Below are positions 51,754 to 59,636 of a stretch of 64,000 bases of DNA, piece by piece. The number at the start of each line of letters is the position of its first letter. The stretch's first letter is position 1. The position numbers were made by a program, and so were the translations under genes. Source of the stretch: Streptomyces scabiei 87.22 (GTDB lineage: Bacteria > Actinomycetota > Actinomycetes > Streptomycetales > Streptomycetaceae). The notes below the pieces were generated by a model that was given only the letters and a program-made list of their open reading frames with translations, ran no database searches and was not told where the DNA came from. The stretch is from assembly GCF_000091305.1 (NCBI RefSeq), contig NC_013929.1:9052001-9116000 (forward strand), written 5' to 3'.

Positions 51754-51769
51754 GGGAAAGCGCTTTCCC
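51754..51769. promoter_or_regulatory. Perfect 16-bp LacI-type palindrome
   Basis: GGGAAAGCGCTTTCCC is fully symmetric with a GC centre typical of LacI-family operators. It lies 24 bp before the ATG of the pectate lyase-like gene and differs from the CebR box and the rhamnosidase operators. Confidence 0.7.
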
Positions 51770-51792
51770 CCTCGGTGTCCGGGAGACGAACC

Positions 51793-52983
51793 ATGCGACC
51801 ACAGCGATTCACCGCGTGCGTAGGCCTGTTGAGCGTCCTGGCCGGCGGCCTCCTCGCCCTGTCCGCCCCCGCGGCGCACGCGGCCGGCGCCCTCCATGTC
51901 GCGACCAACGGTGACGACGCCAACCCCGGCACCCTGGCCGCCCCGTTACGGACCATCCAGCGGGCCGTCGACCTCGCGCAGGCGGGCGACTCGATCCTGA
52001 TCCGGGGCGGGACCTACGCGCCGACCGCGAACATCCAGCTGCTGAAGAGCGGAACGGCGAGCCGGCCCATCCGGCTCGGCAACTACAACGGCGAGCGTGT
52101 CGTCATCGACGGCGAGGGAATGCCGTACACGCCCGGCGCGGTCGGCTCCAGCATCCCGCGGGCACAGCGGGGTGCGATCCACATCGAGGGAGACCACTGG
52201 CGGCTGAGCGGGCTGGAGATCGTCAACGGGCCGTACGGGATCTTCGGCTCGGACACCAGCGGCAATGTCCTCGAGCGGCTGGTCACCCGGAACAACTACG
52301 AGTCCGGGGTGCACCTCCAGGGCGCGTCCGGCGCCAACCAGATCATCGATCTGGACAGTTACGGCAACCGGGATCCGCGCAAGAACGGCGAGAGCGCCGA
52401 CGGCCTGGCGATCAAGGAGGGCTCCGGGACGGGCAACGTCGTCCGCGGGGCGCGGTTGTGGAACAACGCGGACGACGGGCTGGACCTCTGGGAGTTCCTG
52501 TCACCGGTGACGATCGAGGGGAGCCTCGCCCACGGGAACGGCTACAACCGCTGGAACCTGCCCGACTACACCGGTGACGGCAACGGCTACAAGCTCGGCG
52601 GCGGCGACGAGGACCGGCCCGCCGCGCACGTGGTGCGCAACAGCATGGCATGGGACAACTCGGCCGGCGGTTTCATCGACAACGCCAACCCCGGCGCGCT
52701 GGTGGCCGAGCGCTGCACGGCCTGGCGCAACAAGGGCGCGGGATTCGACTTCGCCGACGCCGACGGCACGCTGACGAAGAACCTCGCGGTGGCCAACGGT
52801 ACGAACGTCTCGCTGGGCTCGAACTCCGGCGGCAGCGGCAACTCCTGGAACCTCGGAGGCGCCTGGACCTTCACGAGCACGGACGCGACCACGATCACGG
52901 GGGCGAGGGCGGCGAACGGCGCGATCCCGACGTCGGTGTTCCTCCGGCCGGCGAACGGGGCGGATGTGGGGGCTCGGTTCTGA
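51793..52983 (+). CDS. Secreted right-handed beta-helix protein, pectate lyase PL9-like
   Basis: The 396-residue protein has a Sec signal (cleavage near AHA-AG at about residue 31) and then the PL9/DUF1565-type opening GDDANPGTLAAPLRTIQRAVDLAQAGDSILIRGGTYAPT. Repeated beta-helix coils follow, with asparagine ladders and the blocks NNADDGLDLWEF and GNGYKLGGGD, which in PL9 enzymes hold catalytic calcium and lysine. It probably cuts pectin or polygalacturonate. The ATG at 51793 follows GGGAGACG. A 16-bp palindrome upstream suggests sugar control. Confidence 0.85.
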   Translation: MRPQRFTACVGLLSVLAGGLLALSAPAAHAAGALHVATNGDDANPGTLAAPLRTIQRAVDLAQAGDSILIRGGTYAPTANIQLLKSGTASRPIRLGNYNGERVVIDGEGMPYTPGAVGSSIPRAQRGAIHIEGDHWRLSGLEIVNGPYGIFGSDTSGNVLERLVTRNNYESGVHLQGASGANQIIDLDSYGNRDPRKNGESADGLAIKEGSGTGNVVRGARLWNNADDGLDLWEFLSPVTIEGSLAHGNGYNRWNLPDYTGDGNGYKLGGGDEDRPAAHVVRNSMAWDNSAGGFIDNANPGALVAERCTAWRNKGAGFDFADADGTLTKNLAVANGTNVSLGSNSGGSGNSWNLGGAWTFTSTDATTITGARAANGAIPTSVFLRPANGADVGARF

Positions 52984-53055
52984 TCACGGTGCCGGGAGGG
53001 TGTCCGGTCGCTACGATGCGCGTGCCGGTCGGTTTTCACGCGAGGGGGAGTGGCG

Positions 53056-53418
53056 ATGAGGATCAAGGACCCGGAGTACCCGGCAGCGGTCGAGGCCGCC
53101 GTGGAGATCCTGCGGGCACGGGCACGGCAGGAACGGACCATCACCTACGGGGAGCTGAGCGGCGAGTTGAAGGCACGCGGCTTCGACTCCATCCCGCCCC
53201 ACCGCGGAGTCATGACGTATCTCCTCAAGGACGTGTGCTCCTACCACAATGAGGACGGACGAGCACCGATGCTCTCGGCGATCGTGGTGAACAAGGCCAG
53301 CCGGGAGCCGTCCGGTCAGTTCACCGTCCTCGCCCGAAGCCTGCCCTTCTCCCGCCCGGCCGAATGGAGTTGGCAGGAGGAACAGCGAGAGGTGTTCGCC
53401 CGGCACCGCGAGCCGTGA
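53056..53418 (+). CDS. Conserved hypothetical protein, 120 aa
   Basis: This small soluble protein opens with a helix (DPEYPAAVEAAVEILRARARQ) followed by RTITYGELSGELKARG, a pattern reminiscent of the DNA-binding part of alkyltransferase-like proteins. It lacks the PCHR active site, so any link is only to the fold. The ATG at 53056 is preferred to GTG 53050 because GAGGGGGA is then at proper distance. A strong hairpin follows downstream. Function unknown. Confidence 0.65.
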   Translation: MRIKDPEYPAAVEAAVEILRARARQERTITYGELSGELKARGFDSIPPHRGVMTYLLKDVCSYHNEDGRAPMLSAIVVNKASREPSGQFTVLARSLPFSRPAEWSWQEEQREVFARHREP

Positions 53419-53466
53419 CACCGCCCTTCGACGCCGTCGCTGCCGCCGCGCACGAATCCCGGACGA

Positions 53467-53482
53467 CAGTCCAAATGGACTG
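53467..53482. terminator. Small hairpin after the 120-aa gene
   Basis: CAGTCC and GGACTG form a perfect 6-bp stem with loop AAAT, 48 bp after the stop. It may act together with the larger hairpin at 53503. Confidence 0.4.
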
Positions 53483-53502
53483 AACCGGTCCTGCACGGCA
53501 GA

Positions 53503-53528
53503 GAGCCCCGGTCGAGCGACCGGGGCTC
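53503..53528. terminator. GC-rich hairpin terminator
   Basis: GAGCCCCGGTC and GACCGGGGCTC are perfect 11-bp arms around the loop GAGC. It lies between the 120-aa gene and a convergent small gene and can serve both strands. Confidence 0.75.
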
Positions 53529-53563
53529 GTGTGTGCGCCGCGTGGCCGGTCCTTGTGGCTGTT

Positions 53564-53761
53564 TCATCCCACTCTTACGGTGACACCCTGCCCCATCATG
53601 ATCAACGTACCGACGATCACGCCGACTACGATCAGGACGGCGATCAATCGTGCCGTACGTCGCTCCTCCGCGATGGCGAATCTGACCGTCCGCCACCACT
53701 CCTTGTCGAGTCTCAAGCTCCTCACCTCTCTGTCTGGGTTGGTGAGTTGAGCTTCGTCCAC
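53564..53761 (-). CDS. Small single-helix membrane protein, 65 aa
   Basis: From the GTG at 53761 the frame gives a charged N-terminus (NPDREVRSLRLDKEWWRTVRFAIAEERRTA) and a C-terminal membrane segment LIAVLIVVGVIVGTLIMMG. The start is uncertain because no strong ribosome site is seen. It is divergent from the three-repeat HTH protein with about 100 bp between them, an arrangement common for regulator-target pairs. No family recognised. Confidence 0.45.
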   Translation of the reverse strand: MDEAQLTNPDREVRSLRLDKEWWRTVRFAIAEERRTARLIAVLIVVGVIVGTLIMMGQGVTVRVG

Positions 53762-53861
53762 CGCCCACCGTGATGATTCACGGCGATACGCTGTGACGCA
53801 GAAAGAGTCGCAGTGAATCGTGGTGAACCGAGCCCTCGGCTCCACGACGGGGGAGGTCGCC

Positions 53862-54905
53862 GTGCCAGGATCAGCCAGCAGAGCGGTGGAAATCCCTGAC
53901 TCCGTCCCCGACGGACCGCTCCGCACATGGCTGGAGTGGCTGGCGGAGCTGCGACGGAGGGCCAACACGCCCTCCCTCAGCTCGGTGGCAGTGAAGGCGA
54001 AGCTCAAGGGGCAACCTCTGAGTACAGCCACCGTCCGGAGATTGCTGCGCGGCGAGACCCTGAGCGAGAGGCCCGCAGCGGCCCTCGCCTACACACTCGC
54101 GGAGATGGACCAGCGGCCTCTGACTGATCGCCCTTCGAACGACTGGGATGCTTTCGACGCTCTCTTGACTGCCCGCTTGGCCGCAGCGATAGCCGGGGAC
54201 GGCGTCGCTGGTGCGTCGGGCCCAGCTGCTGGCGGCCAGAGTGAATCGGACGCACAGCATGTGTCCGATCGTCAGATGGATGGGATGCCTGCCGATGACG
54301 AAGGCTGGACCGAGTGGACAGGTCGCCTACGTGCCGCCGCCGGCTCACCCACACTTGTGCGCATTGCCGAAATGGTGGCGAAAGCCTGGTCCGAGCAGCC
54401 CAGCCGCGAAGCCGTGAGACAGAGCCTTCATGGTGGAGGAGGTGTTGTTCAAGCCGGAGCGGTTGCCAGAGTGTTGGCTCTCTGGTCCGTCTATTCGGCA
54501 GGACTCGAACCGTCCTCCGATCTGGTGTGGAAGTTCGAAAGGGCTGCGCAACGACTCTTTGTCCAATGGAATCAGACCAATTGGGATGTGAAGAGAGCGG
54601 CACCGAAGCCCTCCGAGATGTGGGAGGACTACCTCGAACGCCTCAGGGAGGAGGCAGGTAGCCCGGCAACCCAGGAGATCGCTGAGCACGTGGAGGCAAT
54701 GTCGGAAGGGATCTTCCTTCCGGAGCGGGTCGAGGCCCTCCTCGCGGCAGAGGGGGATCCCCGGAGGATTGCAGGGGATGCACAGCTTGTTGTCGCTGCT
54801 CTCGCAGATCTGCAGGCGCGGCGTGGAGGGTACCGGCTGAATGACAGGGAGCAGGCGATCCTGCGATTGCGCACTTTGGCGCTACTGGACCAAAGAAGAC
54901 CCTGA
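53862..54905 (+). CDS. Protein of three tandem HTH-like repeats
   Basis: The 347-residue protein contains three repeats of about 50 residues spaced roughly 110 apart: LRTWLEWLAELRRRANTPSL to VRRLLRGET; WTEWTGRLRAAAGSPTLVRI to VRQSLHGGG; and WEDYLERLREEAGSPATQEI to VEALLAAEG. Each resembles the XRE-like units of Streptomyces proteins that read W-x2-L-x2-LR-x2-AG-x-PS followed by S-x3-V-x2-L-x-G. DNA binding is plausible. The GTG at 53862 has GGGGGAGG. Third-position GC is lower than in neighbours (many GCT, TCT and GCA codons), a sign of transfer. Confidence 0.7.
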   Translation: MPGSASRAVEIPDSVPDGPLRTWLEWLAELRRRANTPSLSSVAVKAKLKGQPLSTATVRRLLRGETLSERPAAALAYTLAEMDQRPLTDRPSNDWDAFDALLTARLAAAIAGDGVAGASGPAAGGQSESDAQHVSDRQMDGMPADDEGWTEWTGRLRAAAGSPTLVRIAEMVAKAWSEQPSREAVRQSLHGGGGVVQAGAVARVLALWSVYSAGLEPSSDLVWKFERAAQRLFVQWNQTNWDVKRAAPKPSEMWEDYLERLREEAGSPATQEIAEHVEAMSEGIFLPERVEALLAAEGDPRRIAGDAQLVVAALADLQARRGGYRLNDREQAILRLRTLALLDQRRP

Positions 54906-55156
54906 TGCTGATGCAGTGGGGTATTTGAGGGCGGTGCTGTCGGGCCTGTGCACGCCCTGGGGCACCGCAGCGTCGTGTCGAGCGCAACCCCCAGGGCCAG
55001 GAACTCGGGCCGCTTCGTTACGCGTCGACCGAGCATTCCGGCGGGCAACGGGATGCCCGTGTCGGCCCGGCGGGGGCGTCGTCCGCGGTCATACGCGTGG
55101 TCGGCCGTCGAGGCCGTCCGGCGTACCCCCGCTCGCCGCCCCTACCGGCCCACCCC

Positions 55157-55753
55157 CTACCCCTCCACCCCCGCAGCCCCCGCCCGCAGTCCGTCCATGA
55201 CGAGGTCGAGGAGGCGGGTGGCGCGGGGCTGCCAGTCGGGATGGGTGGCGTCCTGGGCGGCCAGCTGCCACAGGCCGGCGATCGCGAGGAAGAAGTCGTC
55301 CGCGGTGACTCCGGGGTGGACGGTGCCGGCCCTCTCACCCGCGCGGAGCAGGAGTTCGGCGGCTTCCGTCACCGGGGTGTGCGGCGGCCGGTCGGGGCCG
55401 TCGGGGCGGCAGGTGGCCTGGCGGATCGCGTCCGCCAGGCCCGCCTTGGTCATGGCGAACCGGGCGAGGCGGTCCATCCACTCGCGCAGTGCCCGGTCCG
55501 GCTCGCGCGTGGCGAGCAGCTCGACCGCGGAGTCGGCGACCTGCCGCATCTCGTGCCGGTAGACCTCCAGGACCAGGGCCTCCCTGGTGGGGAAATGGCG
55601 GTAGAACGTGCCCTGCCCGACGCATGCCTTCCTGGCGATCCCGCTCAACGGTGCGTCCGCGCAGCGCGTCAGTTCGGTCAGTGCGACCGTGAGGATGCGC
55701 TCGCGGTTGCGCTGGGCGTCCGAGCGCAGCGGGGCGTCCTTCTTCGGCTCCAC
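55157..55753 (-). CDS. TetR/AcrR family repressor
   Basis: The 198-residue protein has a TetR N-terminal HTH (about residues 12-60: RNRERILTVALTELTR, LSGIARKACVGQGTFYRHFPTREALVLEVY) and a C-terminal ligand domain of the kind seen in Streptomyces SACE_7040-like regulators. It is divergent from the molybdoenzyme operon, and two GGACA-NN-TGTCC palindromes lie between them, so it most likely represses both. The ligand may be a substrate of the enzyme. Confidence 0.9.
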   Translation of the reverse strand: MEPKKDAPLRSDAQRNRERILTVALTELTRCADAPLSGIARKACVGQGTFYRHFPTREALVLEVYRHEMRQVADSAVELLATREPDRALREWMDRLARFAMTKAGLADAIRQATCRPDGPDRPPHTPVTEAAELLLRAGERAGTVHPGVTADDFFLAIAGLWQLAAQDATHPDWQPRATRLLDLVMDGLRAGAAGVEG

Positions 55754-55798
55754 GGGTCCTCCTCGCGGGTCCCTGGCCGAAACCCGTCCTTGTTAAGC

Positions 55799-55810
55799 GG
55801 ACAACTGTCC
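55799..55810. promoter_or_regulatory. TetR operator 1
   Basis: GGACAACTGTCC has perfect 5-bp arms around AC and lies 46 bp before the tetR start. Confidence 0.65.
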
Positions 55811-55827
55811 GTTAAGTTTTCCGGAGA

Positions 55828-55839
55828 GGACAGCTGTCC
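55828..55839. promoter_or_regulatory. TetR operator 2
   Basis: GGACAGCTGTCC is a perfect 12-bp palindrome, 29 bp (centre to centre) from operator 1 and 125 bp before the molybdoenzyme operon start. Confidence 0.65.
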
Positions 55840-55963
55840 GGTTGTGTCATCGTAGCGTCGGACCGGCCGCCGAGGGCAACCTCCGCTGTCCACATACCTG
55901 ACTCGACCGCCGGCCGGAGCGGGTCTCCTCGACATGCTCCGGATACGCGAAAGAAGGCTGATC

Positions 55964-56530
55964 ATGTCCCCAGCCACCTCCTCGACGTACAGCGCCATCA
56001 CCCTGAACATCAACGGCGAGAAGCACGCCCTCTCCGTCGACCACCGCACCACCCTGCTCGACGCCCTGCGCGAGCGGCTCGACATGACCGGCACCAAGAA
56101 GGGCTGTGACCAGGGACAGTGCGGCGCCTGCACCGTCCTCGTCGACGGACGCCGCGCCGTCTCCTGCCTGCAACTGGCCGTCGCGGCCGAGGGGCGGGAG
56201 ATCACCACCATCGAGGGCGTCGCCGTCGGCGACGAACTGCACCCCGTGCAGCAGGCGTTCCTCGATCTCGACGGCTTCCAGTGCGGCTACTGCACCCCGG
56301 GCCAGATCTGCTCGGCCATCGCGGTCATCGAGGAACACGCGGCGGGCTGGCCCAGCGCCGCCACCGCCGACGTACGCCCCGAGGCGGAAGCGCCACCGCT
56401 CACCCCCGAGGAGATCCGCGAGCGGATGAGCGGCAACCTGTGCCGCTGCGGCGCCTACGTGTCGATCGTCGAGGCCGTCGCCCGCGCCGCCGCCGGCAGC
56501 ACCGCGAAGACCGAGGAGAGCGTGGCGTGA
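55964..56530 (+). CDS. Molybdoenzyme 2Fe-2S subunit (XDH family small subunit)
   Basis: The 188-residue protein has a plant-ferredoxin-type cluster (Cys48, Cys53, Cys56, Cys68 in GCDQGQCGACTV) and the second, helical cluster (Cys107, Cys110, Cys160, Cys162 in CGYCTPGQ and CRCGAY). It carries electrons from the molybdenum centre to FAD. A conserved C-terminal stretch is short and ends with EESVA. The ATG at 55964 has AGAAGGC upstream and was preferred over 55934. The stop overlaps the FAD subunit start as GTGA. Confidence 0.94.
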   Translation: MSPATSSTYSAITLNINGEKHALSVDHRTTLLDALRERLDMTGTKKGCDQGQCGACTVLVDGRRAVSCLQLAVAAEGREITTIEGVAVGDELHPVQQAFLDLDGFQCGYCTPGQICSAIAVIEEHAAGWPSAATADVRPEAEAPPLTPEEIRERMSGNLCRCGAYVSIVEAVARAAAGSTAKTEESVA

Positions 56531-57519
56531 AGGAGTTCGACTACCAGCGGGCGTACGACGTCTCCGGCGCGGTCGCCCTGCTCGGCGCCGACCCCGAGGC
56601 CCGTTTCCTCGGCGGCGGCACCAACCTCGTCGATCTGATGAAGACCGGCGTCGAGCGACCCGCCCGGCTCGTCGACGTCCGTGAACTCCCCCTCGACGCG
56701 ATCGAGTCGACCGAGGGCGGCGGACTGCGGATCGGCGCGACCGTCACCAACAGCGACCTCGCGGCCCACCCAGAGATCCGCCGCCGCTACCCCGCCCTGG
56801 CCCAGGCCGTGCTGGCCGGCGCCTCCGGTCAGCTGCGCAACATGGCCACCGTCGGCGGCAACCTCCTGCAGCGCACCCGCTGCGGCTACTTCGCCGACGT
56901 CACCCAGCCCTGCAACAAGCGCCTGCCCGGCAGCGGCTGCCCCGCGATCGAGGGCGAGCACCACAACCACGCGATCCTCGGCGCGTCCGGGCACTGCGTG
57001 GCCACCCACCCCTCCGACATGGGCGTGGCGCTGGCCGCCTTCGACGCCGTGGTGACCTACGAGACGGCCGACGGACGCGGCGAGTCGCCCCTCGCCGACC
57101 TCTACCTGCCCGTCGGCGACACCCCGCACCTCGAGACGGCCCTGCCGCCGGGCGCCCTGATCACCGGCGTCGTCCTGCCGCCCGCCCCCGTCGCCGCGCA
57201 CTCCCGCTACCGCAAGGTCCGCGAACGCGCCTCGTACGCCTTCGCCATCGGCTCGGTCGCCGCCGCGCTCGACGTCCGCGACGGCCTCGTGCACGAGGCC
57301 CGGCTGGCCTTCGGGGCAGTCGCGTCCCGGCCGTGGCGGGCCCGTGCGGCGGAGCGCGCGATGACCGGAGCCCCGGCCGACGCGCAGACCTTCGCGGCCG
57401 CCGCCGACGCCGAACTGGCCGCCGCCGCGCCGCTTCCGCACAACGCCTACAAGGTGACCCTCATGCGCAATCTCGTCGTGGCCGTCCTGTCCGAACTCAC
57501 CGAGGAGGCCGCCCGATGA
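56527..57519 (+). CDS. Molybdoenzyme FAD-binding subunit (XDH family medium subunit)
   Basis: The 330-residue protein has the FAD-binding domain of the CO-dehydrogenase/xanthine-dehydrogenase medium chain (FLGGGTNLVDLMKTGVERP at about 27-45, and NMATVGGNLLQRTRC with the cofactor contact) and a CO_deh_flav_C domain. The cysteine-rich stretch RCGYF, PCNKR, GCPAIEG is typical of the YagS-type medium subunit, which may hold an extra 4Fe-4S cluster. It passes electrons to an acceptor. Coupled to both neighbours by 4-bp overlaps. Confidence 0.93.
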   Translation: MKEFDYQRAYDVSGAVALLGADPEARFLGGGTNLVDLMKTGVERPARLVDVRELPLDAIESTEGGGLRIGATVTNSDLAAHPEIRRRYPALAQAVLAGASGQLRNMATVGGNLLQRTRCGYFADVTQPCNKRLPGSGCPAIEGEHHNHAILGASGHCVATHPSDMGVALAAFDAVVTYETADGRGESPLADLYLPVGDTPHLETALPPGALITGVVLPPAPVAAHSRYRKVRERASYAFAIGSVAAALDVRDGLVHEARLAFGAVASRPWRARAAERAMTGAPADAQTFAAAADAELAAAAPLPHNAYKVTLMRNLVVAVLSELTEEAAR

Positions 57520-59636
57520 CCACCGCCCCCACGGCACACCAGGGCGCCGTCGGCACCGCGCGCACCCGCGTCGAAGGCCGCGACAAGGTCACCGGCGCCG
57601 CCCGCTACGCCGGGGAGATCCCCCTCACCGGACTCGTCCACGGCTGGCTCGCGCTGTCCACGGTGGCCCGCGGCCGGATCCGCGCGATCGAGACCGCCGA
57701 CGCCCTCGCGATGCCGGGCGTGCTCGCCGTCCTGACCCACGAGAACGCCCCGCGCCTCGACACCGACTACGCGGGCCTCATGGGAACCAAGCCCGACCCG
57801 ACCACCGCCGTCTTCCAGCACGACCGGGTACCGCACCGGGGCTGGCCCGTGGCGCTGGTCGTCGCCGAGACCTCCGAGCAGGCCAGGGAGGCGGCGGAGG
57901 CGCTGGTCGTGCACTACGAACAGCAGCCGCACGACATCGACTTCGCCCCCGGGGCCCCGGACGCGTACCCGCTGGACGCCTTCGGCCCCGCGGTGATCGA
58001 GCAGGGCGACCTGGAGGCCGAACTCGCCGCCTCCGCCGTCGTCGTGGACGCCGAGTACACCACCCCCGAGGAACACCACAACCCGATGGAGCCGCACGCG
58101 GTGACGGCCCACTGGGACGGCGGCCGGCTCGACGTGTTCGACTCCAACCAGGGCACCATGTGGGTCCAGGGCGAACTCGCCAACCTCTTCTCCCTCGACC
58201 CGGGCTCGGTGCGGGTCCGCTCCGAGCACGTCGGCGGCGGCTTCGGCAGCAAGGGCGTCCGCGCCCACCAGGTCGCCGCCGTCATGGCCGCGACGGTCCT
58301 GCAGCGCCCGGTCCGCGTGGTCATGACCAGGCGTCAGATGTTCTCCCTCGCCGGCTACCGCAGCCCCACCGCCCAGCGGGTGCGGCTCGGTGCCGACGCC
58401 GACGGACGGCTGCGCGCCCTGGAGCACCGCTCGCAGAGCCTCACCTCGACCGTCCACGAGTTCATCGAGCCGGCCGCCGGACCGGCCCGGGTCATGTACG
58501 GCGCCGACGCCCACCACACGGCCGGCCGGATCGTACGGCGCGATGTGCCCACCCCCACCTGGATGCGCGCGCCGGGCGAGGCTCCGGGCTCCTTCGCGCT
58601 GGAGTCGGCGGTCGACGAGCTGGCCGAGAGGCTCGGCATCGACCCGATCGAGCTGCGGGCCCGCAACGAACCCGAGCGGGGACCGGTCTCCGGGCTGCCG
58701 TTCGCCGGCCGCAACCTGCACGCCTGCTTCCGCGAGGGCGCGCGCCGGTTCGGCTGGGCCGACCGCGACCCGCGCCCGGGCCTGCGCCGGGACGGCCGCT
58801 GGCTGCTGGGCACCGGTACGGCCGCCGCCTCCTTCGGCGCGGGAGCCGCGCCGTCCACGGCGGCCGTGACCGCCGAGGCCGACGGCACCTTCACCGTTCG
58901 GGTCAACGCGGCGGACATCGGGACCGGAGCCCGCACCGCGCTCACCCTCGTCGCCGCCGACGCCCTGGAGGTGGCACCGGAAGAGGTCCGGGTACGGATC
59001 GGCGACAGCGACTTCGGGCCCGCCATGATCGCCGGCGGCTCGATGGGCACTCGCTCCTGGGCCTGGGCCGTCACCCTCGCCGCCCGCGACATGCGGGAGA
59101 GGCTCGCCCTCGGCATCGACATCCCGCCGGAGGGCATCACCGTCCGCTCCGACACCACCGCCGCCCTCGGCGCCCTCGCCCGGAAGGAACGCCACTCCTA
59201 CGGCGCCCAGTTCGCCGAGGTCGCCGTGGACCCGGCCACCGGCGAGGTCCGCGTACGGCGCATGCTCGGCATCTTCGCGGCGGGCCGGATCGTCAACCCG
59301 CTCACCGCCCGGAGCCAGCTCGTCGGCGGCATGATCTGGGGCATCTCCATGGCCCTGCACGAGGAAGCGGTACGCGACCGGGCCTCCGGCGGCCATTACG
59401 GCGCCGACCTCGCCGGCTATCACGTGGCCGCGCACGCCGACGTGCCCGCCGTGGAGGCCGACTGGGTCGACGACCTCGACCCCGACGACCCCGTCGGCAT
59501 CAAGGGGATCGGCGAGATCGGCATCGTGGGCGCGGCGGCCGCCGTGGCCAACGCGGTCTGGCACGCCACCGGCGTACGCCACCGCCACCTGCCCATCCGG
59601 CCCGACCGCGTCCTGACGGCGGGCCGGGATGCTTGA
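57516..59636 (+). CDS. Molybdoenzyme molybdopterin subunit (XDH family large subunit)
   Basis: The 706-residue protein has the Ald_Xan_dh_C domain (about 20-135) and the MoCo-binding domain (about 150-700). GGGFGSKG binds the cofactor, and the catalytic glutamate is in GIKGIGEIGIVG near the C-terminus. It resembles YagR-type aldehyde/xanthine dehydrogenases; the substrate cannot be fixed from sequence. The ATG at 57516 overlaps the FAD subunit stop. It works with the 2Fe-2S and FAD subunits in the cytoplasm. Confidence 0.93.
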   Translation: MTTAPTAHQGAVGTARTRVEGRDKVTGAARYAGEIPLTGLVHGWLALSTVARGRIRAIETADALAMPGVLAVLTHENAPRLDTDYAGLMGTKPDPTTAVFQHDRVPHRGWPVALVVAETSEQAREAAEALVVHYEQQPHDIDFAPGAPDAYPLDAFGPAVIEQGDLEAELAASAVVVDAEYTTPEEHHNPMEPHAVTAHWDGGRLDVFDSNQGTMWVQGELANLFSLDPGSVRVRSEHVGGGFGSKGVRAHQVAAVMAATVLQRPVRVVMTRRQMFSLAGYRSPTAQRVRLGADADGRLRALEHRSQSLTSTVHEFIEPAAGPARVMYGADAHHTAGRIVRRDVPTPTWMRAPGEAPGSFALESAVDELAERLGIDPIELRARNEPERGPVSGLPFAGRNLHACFREGARRFGWADRDPRPGLRRDGRWLLGTGTAAASFGAGAAPSTAAVTAEADGTFTVRVNAADIGTGARTALTLVAADALEVAPEEVRVRIGDSDFGPAMIAGGSMGTRSWAWAVTLAARDMRERLALGIDIPPEGITVRSDTTAALGALARKERHSYGAQFAEVAVDPATGEVRVRRMLGIFAAGRIVNPLTARSQLVGGMIWGISMALHEEAVRDRASGGHYGADLAGYHVAAHADVPAVEADWVDDLDPDDPVGIKGIGEIGIVGAAAAVANAVWHATGVRHRHLPIRPDRVLTAGRDA

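Noticed and set aside
54906..55156. Possible tRNA or gene remnant between the HTH-repeat gene and tetR
   Set aside because: No cloverleaf could be folded by eye and no frame resembles a known protein.
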